A DNA stretch of 64,000 nucleotides from Cheiracanthium punctorium (GCA_038373885.1 JAWZYV010013152.1:620001-684000); one strand, 5' to 3'. Shown: positions 1-10,690, numbered from the stretch's first letter. The notes: a model not told the origin generated them from the letters alone. Numbers and translations: made by a program.

Positions 1-259
1 ACATTGTACTCAATGATAACTATATTTCTTTTACAGATTTCACAACACAGTGGCGGGAAACTTTCGTTACAACCTAATATATATATACACTCATGTCCAT
101 AAATTAAGGATAATTCAGAATCACACAGAAATTGATCTCTAAAATAAAAATTTCAGCTGTGGAATGATCACACACATCTTGAAGAAGAATATGCAAATTA
201 CAGGAAACCACCAGATGGCGTGGATGGTACGTCACAATGACGAGAGTGTAAGAGAGGGG

Positions 260-267
260 TATATAAG
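260..267 (+). promoter_or_regulatory. TATA box of the Tc1 transposase
   Basis: TATATAAG lies 70 bp upstream of the transposase ATG and inside the element. Transcription would be expected to start about 30 bp downstream, near 290-320, where a TCAGT initiator-like pentamer occurs at 316-320. Inferred from sequence only. Confidence 0.5.
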
Positions 268-337
268 GAATGGTGGCAAAGAAGTAAAATTGTTCACAAG
301 CGCTGTGAAAGCCTTTCAGTGCAAAAACCGCATAGTT

Positions 338-1366
338 ATGGCACAAAGGAAGCATTTGGATGATGTTTTACGTGGCAGAATTATCGGACGACTGGAATGT
401 GGACGTACCCAGCTGGAAGTATCCGAGGAACTTGGAATCGCCCAGAGTGTCATCTCCAGGCTTTGGCAACGATTCCAAGATGATGGTAATGTGAGTAGAC
501 GTTACAGCACAGGTCGCCCCCGAGTTACAACGCCGAATGAGGACCGCTATTTGGCAGTTACTGCCAAAAGAAACAGACGGAGTACAGCATCAGACCTGTC
601 TCGTCAGCTCTCTTCAGCTACCGGTACGACAGTTTCAAGGCAGACCGTGTACAGACGCTTAGGGCACATTGGTCTATATGCTCGTAGGCCTGTCAGATGT
701 GTTCCACTTACCGCAACTCACTGTCGCCTGCGATTAACCTGGAGTAGAGAGCATGCATTGTGGACACCGCAACAGTGGTCTTGTGTGATGTTTTCCGACG
801 AGTCCAGGTTTAGTTTGGAGTCTGATTCTCGCCGGACATTCATCTGGAGAGCGCCAGGTACCCGTTACCACCAAGAGAACACCATTGAAAGACACCGTTA
901 CGGTGGTGCAGGATGGCTCGTTTGGGGAGGAATTATTCTTGGTTCCAGAACTGACCTGCATGTTCAGTGTGTAACGATGACAGGCCACATCTATCGGGAT
1001 GTCATTCTGGAACAACATGTACGTTTGTTTCGGGGCGCCATGGGTGCTGAATTTGTGTTTATGGATGACAACGCCCGTCCTCACCGTGCAAACATTGTAG
1101 ACGAATGCCTTCAATCGGAGGATATCACCCGTATGCATTGGCCAGCATACTCACCGGACTTGAATCCAATAGAGCATGTGTGGGATATGCTTGGCCGACG
1201 AATTGCAGCCCGTCAACCCCCTCCCACCTGTCTACCGGAACTTCGGAGTGCATTGCTTGATGAGTGGTGTAATATTCCCCAAAATCAGATTGATCATTTG
1301 ATACTCAGCATGCCTAGGCGTTGTCAGGCCTGTATTGCATCGTCCGGGAGACATACTCCGTATTAA
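338..1366 (+). CDS. Tc1-like transposase (DD34E), intact
   Basis: This 342-residue transposase would bind its element's terminal repeats and catalyse cut-and-paste transposition into TA in the nucleus. An N-terminal helix-turn-helix region covers about residues 8-58 and is followed by the GRPR linker (59-62), which is typical of Tc1 proteins. A second HTH-like region spans about 82-112. The catalytic triad is visible as D154 (in FSDESRF), D244 (in MDDNARPH) and E279 (in NPIEHVWD); 34 residues separate the last two, giving DD34E. The length matches the family norm of about 340. The reading frame is open upstream to position 164, but the ATG at 338 is preferred because homology starts there and a TATA box lies 70 bp upstream. 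No stop or frameshift was seen. Whether it is expressed is unknown. Confidence 0.95.
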   Translation: MAQRKHLDDVLRGRIIGRLECGRTQLEVSEELGIAQSVISRLWQRFQDDGNVSRRYSTGRPRVTTPNEDRYLAVTAKRNRRSTASDLSRQLSSATGTTVSRQTVYRRLGHIGLYARRPVRCVPLTATHCRLRLTWSREHALWTPQQWSCVMFSDESRFSLESDSRRTFIWRAPGTRYHQENTIERHRYGGAGWLVWGGIILGSRTDLHVQCVTMTGHIYRDVILEQHVRLFRGAMGAEFVFMDDNARPHRANIVDECLQSEDITRMHWPAYSPDLNPIEHVWDMLGRRIAARQPPPTCLPELRSALLDEWCNIPQNQIDHLILSMPRRCQACIASSGRHTPY

Positions 1367-1592
1367 CCATCCTACTAAACATGTTATACTGTTTTTTGTA
1401 AATAGGTTCTTTTTTGAAATTTGGTCAAGGGAGTAAAACTTGCAATTTTTATTAATTATGTCAAACATATAGCATCTTTTTTGCTCTTTACTTTTTGTTT
1501 AATAAATAGACTTTACAAATAAGTCAAATTTGTTTTGTTTCTTTGTCTTTCTTTGCCTGAACTTCATTATCCTTAATTTATGGACATGAGTG

Positions 1593-1658
1593 TATATATA
1601 TATATATATATACATACATACATATATATGTGTGTGTGTGTGTGTGTTTATATATATG
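1593..1658. repeat. TA/TACA/TG microsatellite
   Basis: Mixed simple repeat: a (TA)n run, then TACA units, then about ten TG units, then TATA. It borders the right end of the Tc1 element and the left end of a pogo-like fragment. Confidence 0.9.
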
Positions 1659-1660
1659 TA

Positions 1661-1837
1661 CAGTACTCCATCTAATCCGCACACGTTCGGACCAAGGATT
1701 GTGCGGATTATTGAATTCTTAAAATTATAGATTCTACTCTTTTATGATTGTGGATTAGACAAAGTTTGCTGTGTGTGAAGTTATAGATGCAGAAGAGACA
1801 GAGAGTGCTAGACAGAAAGGTAGTATGTACAGGAAAA
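1661..1837 (+). mobile_element. pogo/Tigger-like terminus, fragment
   Basis: After a TA, the sequence begins CAGTACTCCATCTAATCCGC, which resembles the CAGT...ATCCG termini of pogo/Tigger elements. A 9-bp inverted repeat (ATCCGCACA/TGTGCGGAT) follows within 40 bp. No transposase and no matching second end were seen; a mariner element is inserted at 1838. The class is inferred from termini alone. Confidence 0.45.
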
Positions 1838-1839
1838 TA

Positions 1840-2808
1840 CAGAGGGTGTTTACACATTTTTAGAACTATTTCGGGGCCGTTTAAGTAATGTTTAAAATGT
1901 AAAGACTATTTTTTTAAATGTTCGATCTGATAGCCTTTTTTCTGGGCTATAAGTCTGCATCTTGTTTTCCATGATAGAAGAGCTTTTCGTAAAATTTTCC
2001 AGGGGTATTGGTTTCCATTCCTCTTCCACTACTTTCCAGAGTCCATCTATCGTGGTGGGTTTGCGTTTAGAAAGAGCTCTTTTTAACAGACCAAAGGCAC
2101 AATAGTCCATAGGTGAAACCTCAAGGGACTTTGCAGGAATATGTTGAAAAGGTATATATGCAATACCTCTATCACCATTCCTCTGCATACCTCTATCATA
2201 CCATTTTTCAAGGAATGCAGTGGTAGTTTTCGAAGTATGACTTGTGTTGAGCCACATGTCTCGGCAAAAGCTGGTGAACTGTATGTTTTTTAGCTTTTTT
2301 AAGTTGTAAATCTTGGTTTATTATTTTATTTATTGTTGCTACAGATGTATCTAAAGACTTGGCAATTGATCTCTGTGTCGGCGGATTTTCTCTTGTTACC
2401 AGAGATTTCACTTTAGAAACATTTGAAACAGTACGTACCTTTTTCGGATATTCATTTGGCGTCTTCTTCCCATGTAGAAATAATGATTGACGGTTTTTAC
2501 CTTGCCGATTAATAATGTTGCTTATTTTGCACTTAGAAATTTTAATGCCATGCATTTTATAACGTTTTTGAATTATGGAATGAGAATATTTCTCTTCGGA
2601 AAGCGCAAAAACCTATCCCTCAATCCACAGCTTGTTTACATATGACATTTTGAAAGAAGAATAAATTTAAAAGTAGCATACAATACCAAACCAATACGAT
2701 ATTTCTCATTTCAAGTAATAAGCTGTTGTCAAAAATTTTTATTCTGAAGCATTTACTTTTCTTTAATTCTTTATCGAAATCGTTCTAAAAATGTGTAAAC
2801 ACCCTCTG
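1840..2808 (-). mobile_element. mariner-type element, internally deleted
   Basis: Terminal inverted repeats of about 27 bp (CAGAGGGTGTTTACACATTT inward from both ends) are flanked by TA at 1838-1839 and 2809-2810. The coding strand is minus. The 969-bp element retains the transposase N-terminus and C-terminus but lacks most of the catalytic domain, so it could move only with transposase supplied in trans. It is inserted next to, or into, the pogo-like fragment. Confidence 0.9.
1892..2555 (-). pseudogene. mariner-type transposase, catalytic core deleted
   Basis: Minus-strand reading from 2555 gives a basic, helix-turn-helix-containing N-terminal region (about 100 residues, with PPTQRSIAKSLDTSVATINK as the recognition-helix area). 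The frame then shifts around 2240-2255 into the C-terminal part (HTSKTTTAFLEKWYD... SPMDYCAFGLLKRAL) that follows the second catalytic aspartate in related proteins. The first catalytic Asp, and everything between the DNA-binding domain and the second Asp, is missing. The jump between homologous segments at one point indicates a single internal deletion, not gradual decay. Protein function is lost; the terminal repeats are preserved. Confidence 0.85.
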
Positions 2809-2984
2809 TAGAAACGAAAATTTAAAACAAAACTCCTTGGTATTCACCTTAAAAATACAGCCAAATATATTTTTTCACCTCTTTCCTAGCCTGATAGTTG
2901 TTTAAGACTTGTCTATAAATTTTATTGTGTGGTAGAATCAATAAAAGTATACTCAAAAAGGAATTCAAAACCGAACTTATTAGT

Positions 2985-3195
2985 AACTTATCGAAAGCTG
3001 AAGCAGAGAATTTGACTTTCTCTTTTGCACACTTACAACTTCTAACTGGAAGTTATTTAACCTTTTCTTATTTTCCTGAAAAGATCGGGGCAAAAAGTTT
3101 CACCGTAAATCGGAGGTGAGAAGACAGCGTGCACAGTACGTAAGGTCAGGATTTCTTTATCAAATATTCAGCATTACTGTGAGAGATTGCAGAGT
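2985..3195 (+). repeat. Unclassified dispersed repeat, copy 1
   Basis: It shares blocks with 7078-7295 and 12425-12650 in the same orientation: a gaaag-c/t-nnaagcag start, a middle like 'agatc(t/g)ggg...aaag(c/t)ttcaccg(c/t)aaatc', and an end like 'aaggtcnngatttcntt-tcaaatatt...gtgaga'. No terminal repeats or coding capacity were recognised. Copy 1 is closest to copy 3 in the middle block. Confidence 0.6.
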
Positions 3196-3270
3196 TTATT
3201 TATAGATATCGTACAGTTTTAAAACTTTCAATGGGAAATTTTCACAGAATAGAAATATTTTGATGTATCG

Positions 3271-3301
3271 TTAATATATATATATATATATATATATTAT
3301 G

Positions 3302-3342
<41 letters not shown>
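3271..3342. repeat. (TA)n microsatellite
   Basis: About 70 bp of nearly pure TA, interrupted near 3296-3308 by TATTATGTATATAA. Confidence 0.95.
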
Positions 3343-3345
<3 letters not shown>

Positions 3346-5895
3346 TGTAGCACTGAACGTATTGAGAAGATTAATTTTAATTATGTAACAATTTACAATC
3401 AGCGAGACAAAATTTTAAGATAGAGAAAGCTATAAAATACTATTCCGTAAATTAAGAATTTAATGAATTTGCTTAAAATATGTCTTATGGGTAAAACATT
3501 TTTTAAACACACACTTAGTAATATTTTCTTTCAAACAGTTAATACAAAATGGATACGTTATATTATATGCCCTCACAAGAATATGTATTATGTCTTGACC
3601 CGTTTTATGTTTCATTCCTTCATCATTTTTTAAACCATAAAATGTGCCTATAAGAGGTTCTATAGAAATATAAGAATAGTAAAGTATAGATATGGTTTAG
3701 CAGCGTACAGAAATCTGTGATAGCGAATTAAATTATAATTTTCAACTGAGTCAAATTTTTGGACTTATCCGAAGATATAGGCATTTTTCAAATGAAATAG
3801 GGTTACGCATTTTTAAAATGAAATACGGTAATACGTAAGTAAAATTAATTTCTAAAAATTAGTCAGAAATATAACTGATTCTTCAGCACTTATTTTAATA
3901 TGTCCATTATATGGAACATGAAAACAACATTTGTAACTTTACAATTCTATAATCTTCCCAGGTCTCGGCATATTCTACCATTCTTAAAAATTCGTAAAAA
4001 ACATTTAAAAGCACCCTATAAATTTTTTGCGTAATTCTTTCATCTTAAACATATTAATTTTTCGTTCGGAGTAGCTTCATAGAGGCATTTAAAGAAAATA
4101 ATTCATAACTGTACATGCCCGAACGGCATTATTTTGCTTCTCGTGATGTTTTACCGATTCGGGGGAAAAACATACTTATATATTCCAGTTGAGTATCTCT
4201 TTAAGCCCCGACCTACACATTTATATAATCGTTACACTCTCATAAATAATACTCGAGTATAAGTCATATTTCTTACATCGGTTTCATATATAAAATCTTG
4301 TTTTTCATAAAAAATGAATCATGTATAAAAACAAATTTTCATATTTCTTTTTAGTTATGTTATTCAAAAAACTTAATAAAATATTCACAAAAGTAAAATA
4401 AGAAATTGTCTTACACTCAAAACCTCTTTTTGTGTGAGTTTACCAAAAAACTTCCGTGTCCTAAAGGGATACTGGGATAAGTTAGAAATACATCTACTTT
4501 AAATGCCATACAATTATTTTTATCCTGATGAACAAAGATTTTCACATTTTTAAATCACGAACAGGATCCTTGAAGTGGAAATATTACCAATTATATCTAC
4601 TAATCAAGAACTAAGTATTGCATCTAAAAGGTGTAAAATTCGCTTTCAAATGACGTTTCTATTTCAAATGCATATTGCTTTTGCAGAAAGGTGTTTTAGA
4701 CGCCTCCCAGAAAACTGTAAATAATGTTTCTGTGATTTTGTGCCATAGGATCATAATATGTGCTAATTATGGTAGGTTCAGATAATTCTGACCACGTGGT
4801 AATTTTGAAAAGCTAAATTTTATGAAATCTATAAATAACGTAGTTTTTGGCATAAAGGTTATAATGCATTTTTTATGATAGGTATATTTCATCATTAATT
4901 TCAAGCATTTTTAAGCAGTAACAATTGTAAAACTGAGAGCATACCAAACTTTTAAATGGATGGATTTGACGGTTTTGCGTTCAAAGCTTTTTTGAAGAGA
5001 AGGGAAAATTTTTTCAGAGAATCCAGTTCATAATAAAAAATAAGTTTGTAATGTATTCAAGATCTTCGAACAGATTTTTGCTTTTCTAACATAATTAAAT
5101 ATTTTTAAATTCATGGTTATAATCACCCTAATGTTTTTCAATGGGCTAATTATGACCATGAGTAAAAACATAGTAGAAAAAGCCACTCTGGCCAAGAAAA
5201 TCATATGTCTGATATAATTTAAAAAATATTAAGGGAAAGTTTTTTTTAATATTTCAATTATTTATGTTAACTTAGAAGTAAATTTAAAATGAAAATTCTT
5301 CTATTCATTATCTTTTTTTTTCAACTGCTTAAAATTCATTGTCATAGCCAGTCAAGAGAGCCAGAAGTAGAGTATTAAAAATATACCAGATTAGTGATGA
5401 AATTAAATGAGGCACGAAAATACAAAAAATTAACTTAGACCATGGACAATGGACATTTCTCAAAAAGAAAGAGTGATTTTCTCATAATCAAATAAAAAAA
5501 GCAGTTCTACATTACGTCACAACCCATTTCTTGTGAACAAGCGTCATATGAATGATTTCTTATCTACTGGTCTACTCATATTCTTATGGGCATATAGTGC
5601 TCGGAAAATGTTGGAGTCCATCTGTAGCTGCGTGGTTTAAATAGCTCTATTTTGAAACTTGTGTCACTGAAAAAAAGAATACGTCTTGATAAAAACATCC
5701 CAATTTCTAGTTTTAAACTGTCTTTTAAACATATTTATTTTGACTTTATTTTGTTCTTAAAAGATTAGCAATAGTTAACATAATATCTTGCAATTTTCTC
5801 AACAATTCTTACAGTCAGAATTCTTCCTTTGATAGAGAGCGACTTAGCACATTTTGGCAGCAATAGCATGATTTGATTTGATAAATGGAAATTAC
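3343..5895. other. AT-rich intergenic stretch, no gene seen
   Basis: 2.5 kb of AT-rich DNA with frequent stops in all frames. I see no paired terminal repeats, no SINE promoter boxes and no protein similarity. A phrase like 'gctaattatg-a/g' recurs at about 4760 and 5145, and a related 'gttaattata' at about 6625, too short to interpret. Confidence 0.6.
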
Positions 5896-5897
5896 TA

Positions 5898-6444
5898 GGG
5901 ACATTCAAAAAGTAAGTTACACTTGTTCCTCCACGGTTGGCAACATTGCGAAAGAAGACCGAAGCTTAATCAGACGATAGTTCAGTTCCACGGCTTCCAA
6001 CGGTAGCAGATTTCATTCGGATAGTGACAATCGTTGGTGCGTACTACGAGAAGGAAATGCCGCGTAAACTGGAAGCTTACTCCTACGTTGAAATACGCGG
6101 CACATTACGTTTTTGTGGGCAAAGCGCTTCAAGCAAAGGCATTGTCCTCTTGCATGACAATGCAAGACCTCACAAGGCATGCACAACACAGGATTTGGCT
6201 CGCAGCTTTGGATGGGAGGTCTGGCAGCATCCACCGTACAGTCCCGAACTGTCACCCCTTGGACTAAGCTTCCAGTTTACGCGGCATTTCGTTCTCGTAG
6301 TACGCACCAACGATTGTCACTATCCGAATGAAATTGCTACCGTTGGAAGCCGTGGAACTGAACTATCGTCTGATTAAGCTTCGGTCTTGTTTAGCAATGT
6401 TGCCACCCGTTGAGGAACAAGTGTAACTTACTTTTTGAATGCCC
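5898..6444 (+). mobile_element. Fold-back mariner derivative with ~180-bp inverted repeats
   Basis: The left arm (5898-6078) and right arm (6266-6444) are near-perfect inverted copies of about 180 bp, starting GGGACATTCAAAAAGTAAGT on the left and GGGCATTC... on the right. The left flank is TA; the right flank appears mutated. About 185 bp of transposase-coding DNA remains between the arms. Long arms around a short remnant give a structure that would fold into one hairpin if transcribed. Confidence 0.9.
6079..6265 (+). pseudogene. mariner transposase fragment (second catalytic Asp region)
   Basis: The central segment encodes GIVLLHDNARPHKACTTQDL followed by SFGWEVWQHPPYSPELSP, the stretch from the second catalytic Asp (codon at 6156) to just before the third acidic residue in mariner transposases. 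It is cut off on both sides by the inverted arms, so only about 60 residues of an expected 340 or so survive. Confidence 0.9.
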
Positions 6445-7077
6445 GTTGCATAAACTTATTTCTCAATTTGTCTTAATTATTTATGCACAGCGGTAACTCT
6501 AACCACATACAAAAACAAAAATAGTAATCTCGATTGCTCCAACCGAAGTTGTACGCGTAAGTAACTACAGAAATCAAGAGGCTTTAATTACCCCAACTTT
6601 TCGCATATCTGAGATATTGTTGGGGTTAATTATAACCACCCCCATAAATTTTAAGGATTTAAATAGACGGAAAAAAATTACTATATGTTCTTAAAAGTTA
6701 ATGCCCCCCCCCCAGTTAATGAAACCAATAATTTTCCTATAGTTAAAAAAATTACCCCACCTGACGTTAATTATCAATTTATTCTGTGCAGGTCTGCTTT
6801 ATTAGAAATGAAAAAAAAAGAAAACTAATTTTAACTTTTTTATGTATTCATATATATTATTTTATCTATATATATTCACAAATACATAATGTGTGTGTAA
6901 TGTAGATAAAAATCAAAATAATACTTTAAAACTTAAATCTTCGATATTATCTTTAAAGTCTATCAACATATTTTCCATGCATTATTTCTATTCACCATTA
7001 GTCTTCAGTATTCCACAGTACTTAATAACGAAAGTATGCAAAGCACGATTCAAAACCTAACCCATGAATAATTTTAG
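6445..7077. other. Intergenic, no gene seen
   Basis: AT-rich sequence with a C homopolymer around 6706-6714 and a short 'gttggggttaattat' phrase near 6620. No element boundary or coding sequence is supported. Confidence 0.5.
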
Positions 7078-7295
7078 CGAAAGTTAATGCAGTCTGTTTA
7101 AGCAATTTCATTCCCTCTTTTGTACCAGTCAGACTTCAATTTGGAAGACATTTACGCTCTTCTTATTCCTCGCAATAGATCCGAACACTAAAAGCACATG
7201 AGAGAAAAGAAGAGAAAGAATCTTGCTTAGCAAATAAGGTCCAGATTTCCTTGTCAAATATTAAGCATCATTATGTGAGATTATAAACGCTACTA
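7078..7295 (+). repeat. Unclassified dispersed repeat, copy 2
   Basis: Second copy of the family at 2985 and 12425. Shared blocks include 'ggaagacatttacgc' (about 7143-7157) and 'aaggtccagatttccttgtc' running into 'aaatatt...attatgtgaga' (about 7237-7280). It lacks the middle GC-richer block seen in copies 1 and 3. Confidence 0.6.
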
Positions 7296-7393
7296 CGTTA
7301 AAATTATTTGAGTTTGAAAATGACAGCATTAAACATCATAAAGCATCAAAACATAGTAATGTAATGAGGTAATCTATGACTTAAATATATATA

Positions 7394-7830
7394 CAGGGTG
7401 ATTCAAAATCATAGGGACGAACTTCTAGGAGGGGTAGGTTACACCAAGATGTTTCAGAATCACATAGCAATGTGGGGGCCGAAACGTCGTCGTCATGTAA
7501 GTGTTAATAATCGCTTTGGAAGAAATGTTGAAATGTACGTCTAATTTCTTAGCCAAGTTCCTTAAGCAATAGACTCTCCTCCGACAAAGTCATCAATGTA
7601 ATGAAAAAAAATTGAATTAAGAATTTTATCAAGTGCAATCTGTGAAAGATACATTAGTTTTCGAAAAAAAAAAACATGCTCGGAAAGTTCACTATTACTT
7701 TAGCACTTCTTCTAAAGTGATTATTAACAGGTCATGAAGACGACATTTCCGACCCCACATGTGATTCTGAGACTTCTTATTGTAACCAACCCATCCTAGA
7801 AATTTGTCCATGTAATTTTGAATCACCCTG
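7394..7830. mobile_element. MITE, Tc1/mariner type, with very long inverted repeats
   Basis: The element starts CAGGGTGATTCAAAAT at both ends and is flanked by TA (7392-7393, 7831-7832). The inverted similarity continues inward for roughly 150 bp on each side, including 'tcagaatcaca', 'gtgttaataatc' versus 'ctgttaataatc', and 'gaagaaatg/gaagaagtg' blocks. The 437-bp element has no coding capacity and is nearly all arm. Mobilisation would depend on a Tc1/mariner transposase acting in trans. Confidence 0.9.
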
Positions 7831-8011
7831 TATTGGTATATGCTGAAGAGCCATTATATTTTGACCGCCCTCTATCTATAATAATGGGCTCGCTCACGAA
7901 CAAAACCACTGAGCGTGCATGGCTGATGCTGGAGTATATAAAGCGGCTATGCATTATCTTTCCAAACATAGCACGATTTGCATCATTATGGAAACGCCAG
8001 CATAATTATCG

Positions 8012-9205
8012 GGCTTCGATAAAGGTCAAATCGTTATGGCTCGGCGACTGAGGACATCAATATCAGAAACGGCACATTTAGTGTGTTGCTCACGTGCAGT
8101 TATGAGCAAATATCGAAAGTGATGTATGGATGGCGAAACATGTCTCCGGCCACCAGTGTGTCATCCACGGTGCATTGATTCCAGAGGAGATTGCTACGCA
8201 TTATTCGCCGTGTTCGAAGAGCTACAACAGCCGAAATATCCACCTGTTACAACAGTCGATCCAGATTCTCAACACACTGTGCAGTGTACATTGCTGCGTA
8301 CGGCCCTAGGCAGCCGGAGGCCGAAGCATGTCTCTACACTGGCGGCATGGCATCGCCAGCTGCGTCTGCATTGGGACGGGGCCATCGTAATTCTACTGAG
8401 CCTGCTTGTGCACTCCGACGGGTCGTCCAAAGAGGCCTACGGATGCTCATTTATTGGTTACAGCACTTAGAAACTTCGTCTAATGGCCGAATCTAACCAA
8501 TGAGGAAACGTCCGTAGGCCTCTTTCGGAGTGCACAAGCAGGCCCGGTAGAATCACGATGGCCCCAAATGGGCCCAGCAACATCGGAATTGGACATTAGC
8601 ACAATGAAAGAAAGTTGCATGGTCCGACAAATCAGGTTTTCTGGTCCATCACATGGACGGGCGTGAGCAAATACGCCGGTTTCTAAAGGAAACCTTGGCT
8701 TCCGGGTGCAGAGTTTTTTACGGAGACAAGCCGGTAGCAGGATAATTATGGTGTGGGTAATGTTTTCGGGGAGCATATTGGACCCATAGTCACCATAGTA
8801 CAATCCGTAACATCTGAGCGCTACGTGAACATCGTTGCACACCAGGTTCACCCATTCATGACAACAGTATTTCTGTCGGGGGATGGTGCTTACCAACAGG
8901 ATAATGCACCATGTCATAGGGGTCAAAAGGTCAGGGGGTGGTTCGAGGAACTTTCCAGTGACTTTCGAGTCATGCCCGGGCCTCCAAATTTACCTGACAT
9001 TAATCCAATAAAGCATTTGTGGTCCCACCTGGAAAACCGAATTCGTGCTGCCACGCTACCCCCTTGCAATGAGCGGGAATTGCAGGACCAGTTAGGGAAC
9101 GATTTGTACCAAATATCTCAGACTTCCTATCAGCACCTTGTGGAGTCAATGCCATGCCGGGTTCCGGCAGTTTTGAGGACTAAAAGTGATCCTACAAGTT
9201 ATTAA
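8012..9205 (+). pseudogene. Tc1-like transposase pseudogene, catalytic Glu replaced by Lys
   Basis: The N-terminal HTH begins near FDKGQIVMARRL (ATG at 8036). Homology then continues through several frames: a stop after the HTH, a shift near 8190 and others. The catalytic-domain end is open from about 8753 to 9205 and contains the second Asp (YQQDNAPCHRG), but the third acidic residue is mutated: DINPIKHLWSHLE has K where the family has E. A 55-65 bp inverted duplication (8378-8443 versus 8511-8565) further disrupts the region that should precede the first catalytic Asp. The protein would be inactive. Confidence 0.9.
8378..8565. repeat. Inverted duplication inside the decayed Tc1
   Basis: 8378-8443 and 8511-8565 are inverted copies ('ggggccatcg...ggcctacgga'). 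They differ by a 10-bp gap (the left arm has an extra 'cgggtcgtcc'-like piece) and a few substitutions. The loop is about 67 bp. Confidence 0.85.
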
Positions 9206-9238
9206 CTAAGGTGGTCATAATGTAATGGCTCTTCGGTG

Positions 9239-9657
9239 TATAAATATATGCTATCTAGATGTATATAGTATGTGTATGTATACATATTGGGCGCCGCTGT
9301 AGAATACGGAAGTATTCGCCATTTTATTACGGGACCCATTAAATACCAAAGAGTAAGCTGGGAATCGATCCCGGGCATATACACTTTTCAAATGCTTATT
9401 ATAACTTTTAAGAGGAGTTATCTCAAATTAAATGAATAACAAATAGTCCGAAATTGTCTTCACATTAAATTTATAAGCAAAAATTGATATTAACATATGA
9501 ATATAATGTTACATATACAATTGGGTAAAGTAAGTTGAGGCGGTCCCATTTTTCGAAATTCTATATTTTCATTATTTATGAAAATGTTCATGAAAATATG
9601 CTATCATAGTACTCTAGAGATATATGTCAGTATAAATGCCAAATACGTGTAAACAGA
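9239..9657. other. Intergenic, possible SINE remnant
   Basis: Mostly AT-rich. Around 9290-9385 there is a GC-richer piece with 'gggaatcgatcccgggc', which resembles a polymerase III B box, but no A box or tail is seen. No gene. Confidence 0.3.
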
Positions 9658-10329
9658 TCCTAATATATATTTACGCTGATCACTGACTCACTGATTCATG
9701 GATACTGTAACAATTCCGGGTTAGCCACTCCAAGTAAAAACTTTTACCACCAGTACTCCAAAAAGATAAAAAAGCTAAGCACAAAAAGCGCAATAACATG
9801 TACACCCTTTGTACAATCTTCTTGAAAATGTTCATAATTATGTATAAAAATATAGGAAATAATCTGCGCTTTTTTAAGCTACTTTTCGCTATTTTCAGCT
9901 TCATTTTATTTCCGAGAGTTAAAAAAATAATCATTTGCTTGAGAAAATTAGCTGCCGCAAGTGACAATTACGTCATGCTGATATCACGGTTATCGAGCTT
10001 TAAGGGAAAATTGCGATTCCAATTTGTTTAAAATAGATTTTTAAGACTACGCGGTTCTATTTTTCACAAATAAAATGATTTAGGATGAAACATTGATATA
10101 ACTGGGGACACTACCAGGAAAACGAAATATTTCGAATGCGAAACGTTTTCGCATGTTTTTAGAAGAAAATGCAATTACGATTTCGGATATAATAATGACT
10201 GGATATGCAGTTACTTATTTTAAGTGGACGAGGATTAAATATATTGAGTGTAGACATATTTTTGTCAAATGTTTTTTTTTTTTTCTAGCGCCCGTTGTAA
10301 TTGCCTCCACAACGGGCTGTATCTCCTAG
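9658..10329 (+). mobile_element. Non-autonomous Helitron, copy 1
   Basis: The 5' end is TC (TCCTAATATATATTTACGC) preceded by A. The 3' end is CTAG (10326-10329) followed by T, so the insertion lies between A and T as expected for Helitrons. A 3' hairpin with stem CCCGTTGT/ACAACGGG sits 9 nt before CTAG. A conserved 'actcactgattca' motif follows the 5' end. No Rep/helicase coding is present, so movement would need proteins in trans. This is the best preserved of four copies in the window. Confidence 0.85.
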
Positions 10330-10690
10330 TTTTTTTTTATAAATAAACAAGTTTGTAAGTGGATCATCGATAAAATACCATGATGTGTTAGAGGGACTAT
10401 GTTACACTGAAGTAATGGGCTCACCAAAAGTTAAGTGAGAATGAGATAAATCATTTTTAATAAATGTCAATTGTCCAGTCTAATACAGTTTAATTGTTAT
10501 GTTATATGAAAAATGTTGCTTACAAAATTTTATGTTATAATCAACCCATACTATTAGATTATTATTCAAGTTTGTTAGTTTTAGAATTTTCCCAACCATA
10601 TAAGTCACATTCACTGTCTTATTTACTGTATTCTTCATACAACGAAAGTACTGATACTGATGGTAATCAGTACTCGTTTACAGTAGTTGT
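10330..10690. other. Intergenic, no gene seen
   Basis: AT-rich. A short open frame with no recognisable motif crosses 10494-10697; I do not call it a gene. Confidence 0.4.

Larger units (their letters stand above)
88..1592 (+). mobile_element. Tc1-like transposon, complete
   Basis: The element is bounded by 27-bp perfect terminal inverted repeats at 88-114 and 1566-1592, each beginning CACTCATGTCCATAAATTAA when read inward. Both ends are flanked by TA inside a TATATA tract, which is the TA target duplication of the Tc1/mariner superfamily. At about 1.5 kb with a single open transposase of normal length, it looks structurally autonomous. It sits directly beside a TA/TG microsatellite, so the target was probably a TA run. 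Perfect terminal repeats together with an unbroken frame suggest a recent insertion. Confident. Confidence 0.95.
7841..9238 (+). mobile_element. Tc1-like transposon, decayed
   Basis: The ends read TG/CACTGAAGAGCCATTA-type: 'tgctgaagagccattat' at 7841 and the complement of 'aatggctcttcggtg' ending at 9238, both next to TA. A TATATAAAG box at 7935-7943 lies about 100 bp before the transposase start, as in the intact Tc1. At 1398 bp it is close to full length, but the frame is broken and it carries an internal inverted duplication. Confidence 0.9.

Noticed and set aside
734..1138. Minus-strand open frame inside the intact Tc1
   Set aside because: Antisense shadow of the transposase, with no independent motif.
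1499..1684. Open frame across the TA/TG microsatellite
   Set aside because: It encodes only Tyr/Ile/His/Thr low-complexity repeats generated by the simple repeat.
2925..3119. 64-residue open frame over the dispersed repeat copy 1
   Set aside because: The corresponding frames in copies 2 and 3 are not conserved as protein.
3343..5895. Possible CRISPR-like or regularly spaced repeats
   Set aside because: No regular direct repeats were found; recurrence of short AT-rich phrases is irregular, and the genome is eukaryotic.
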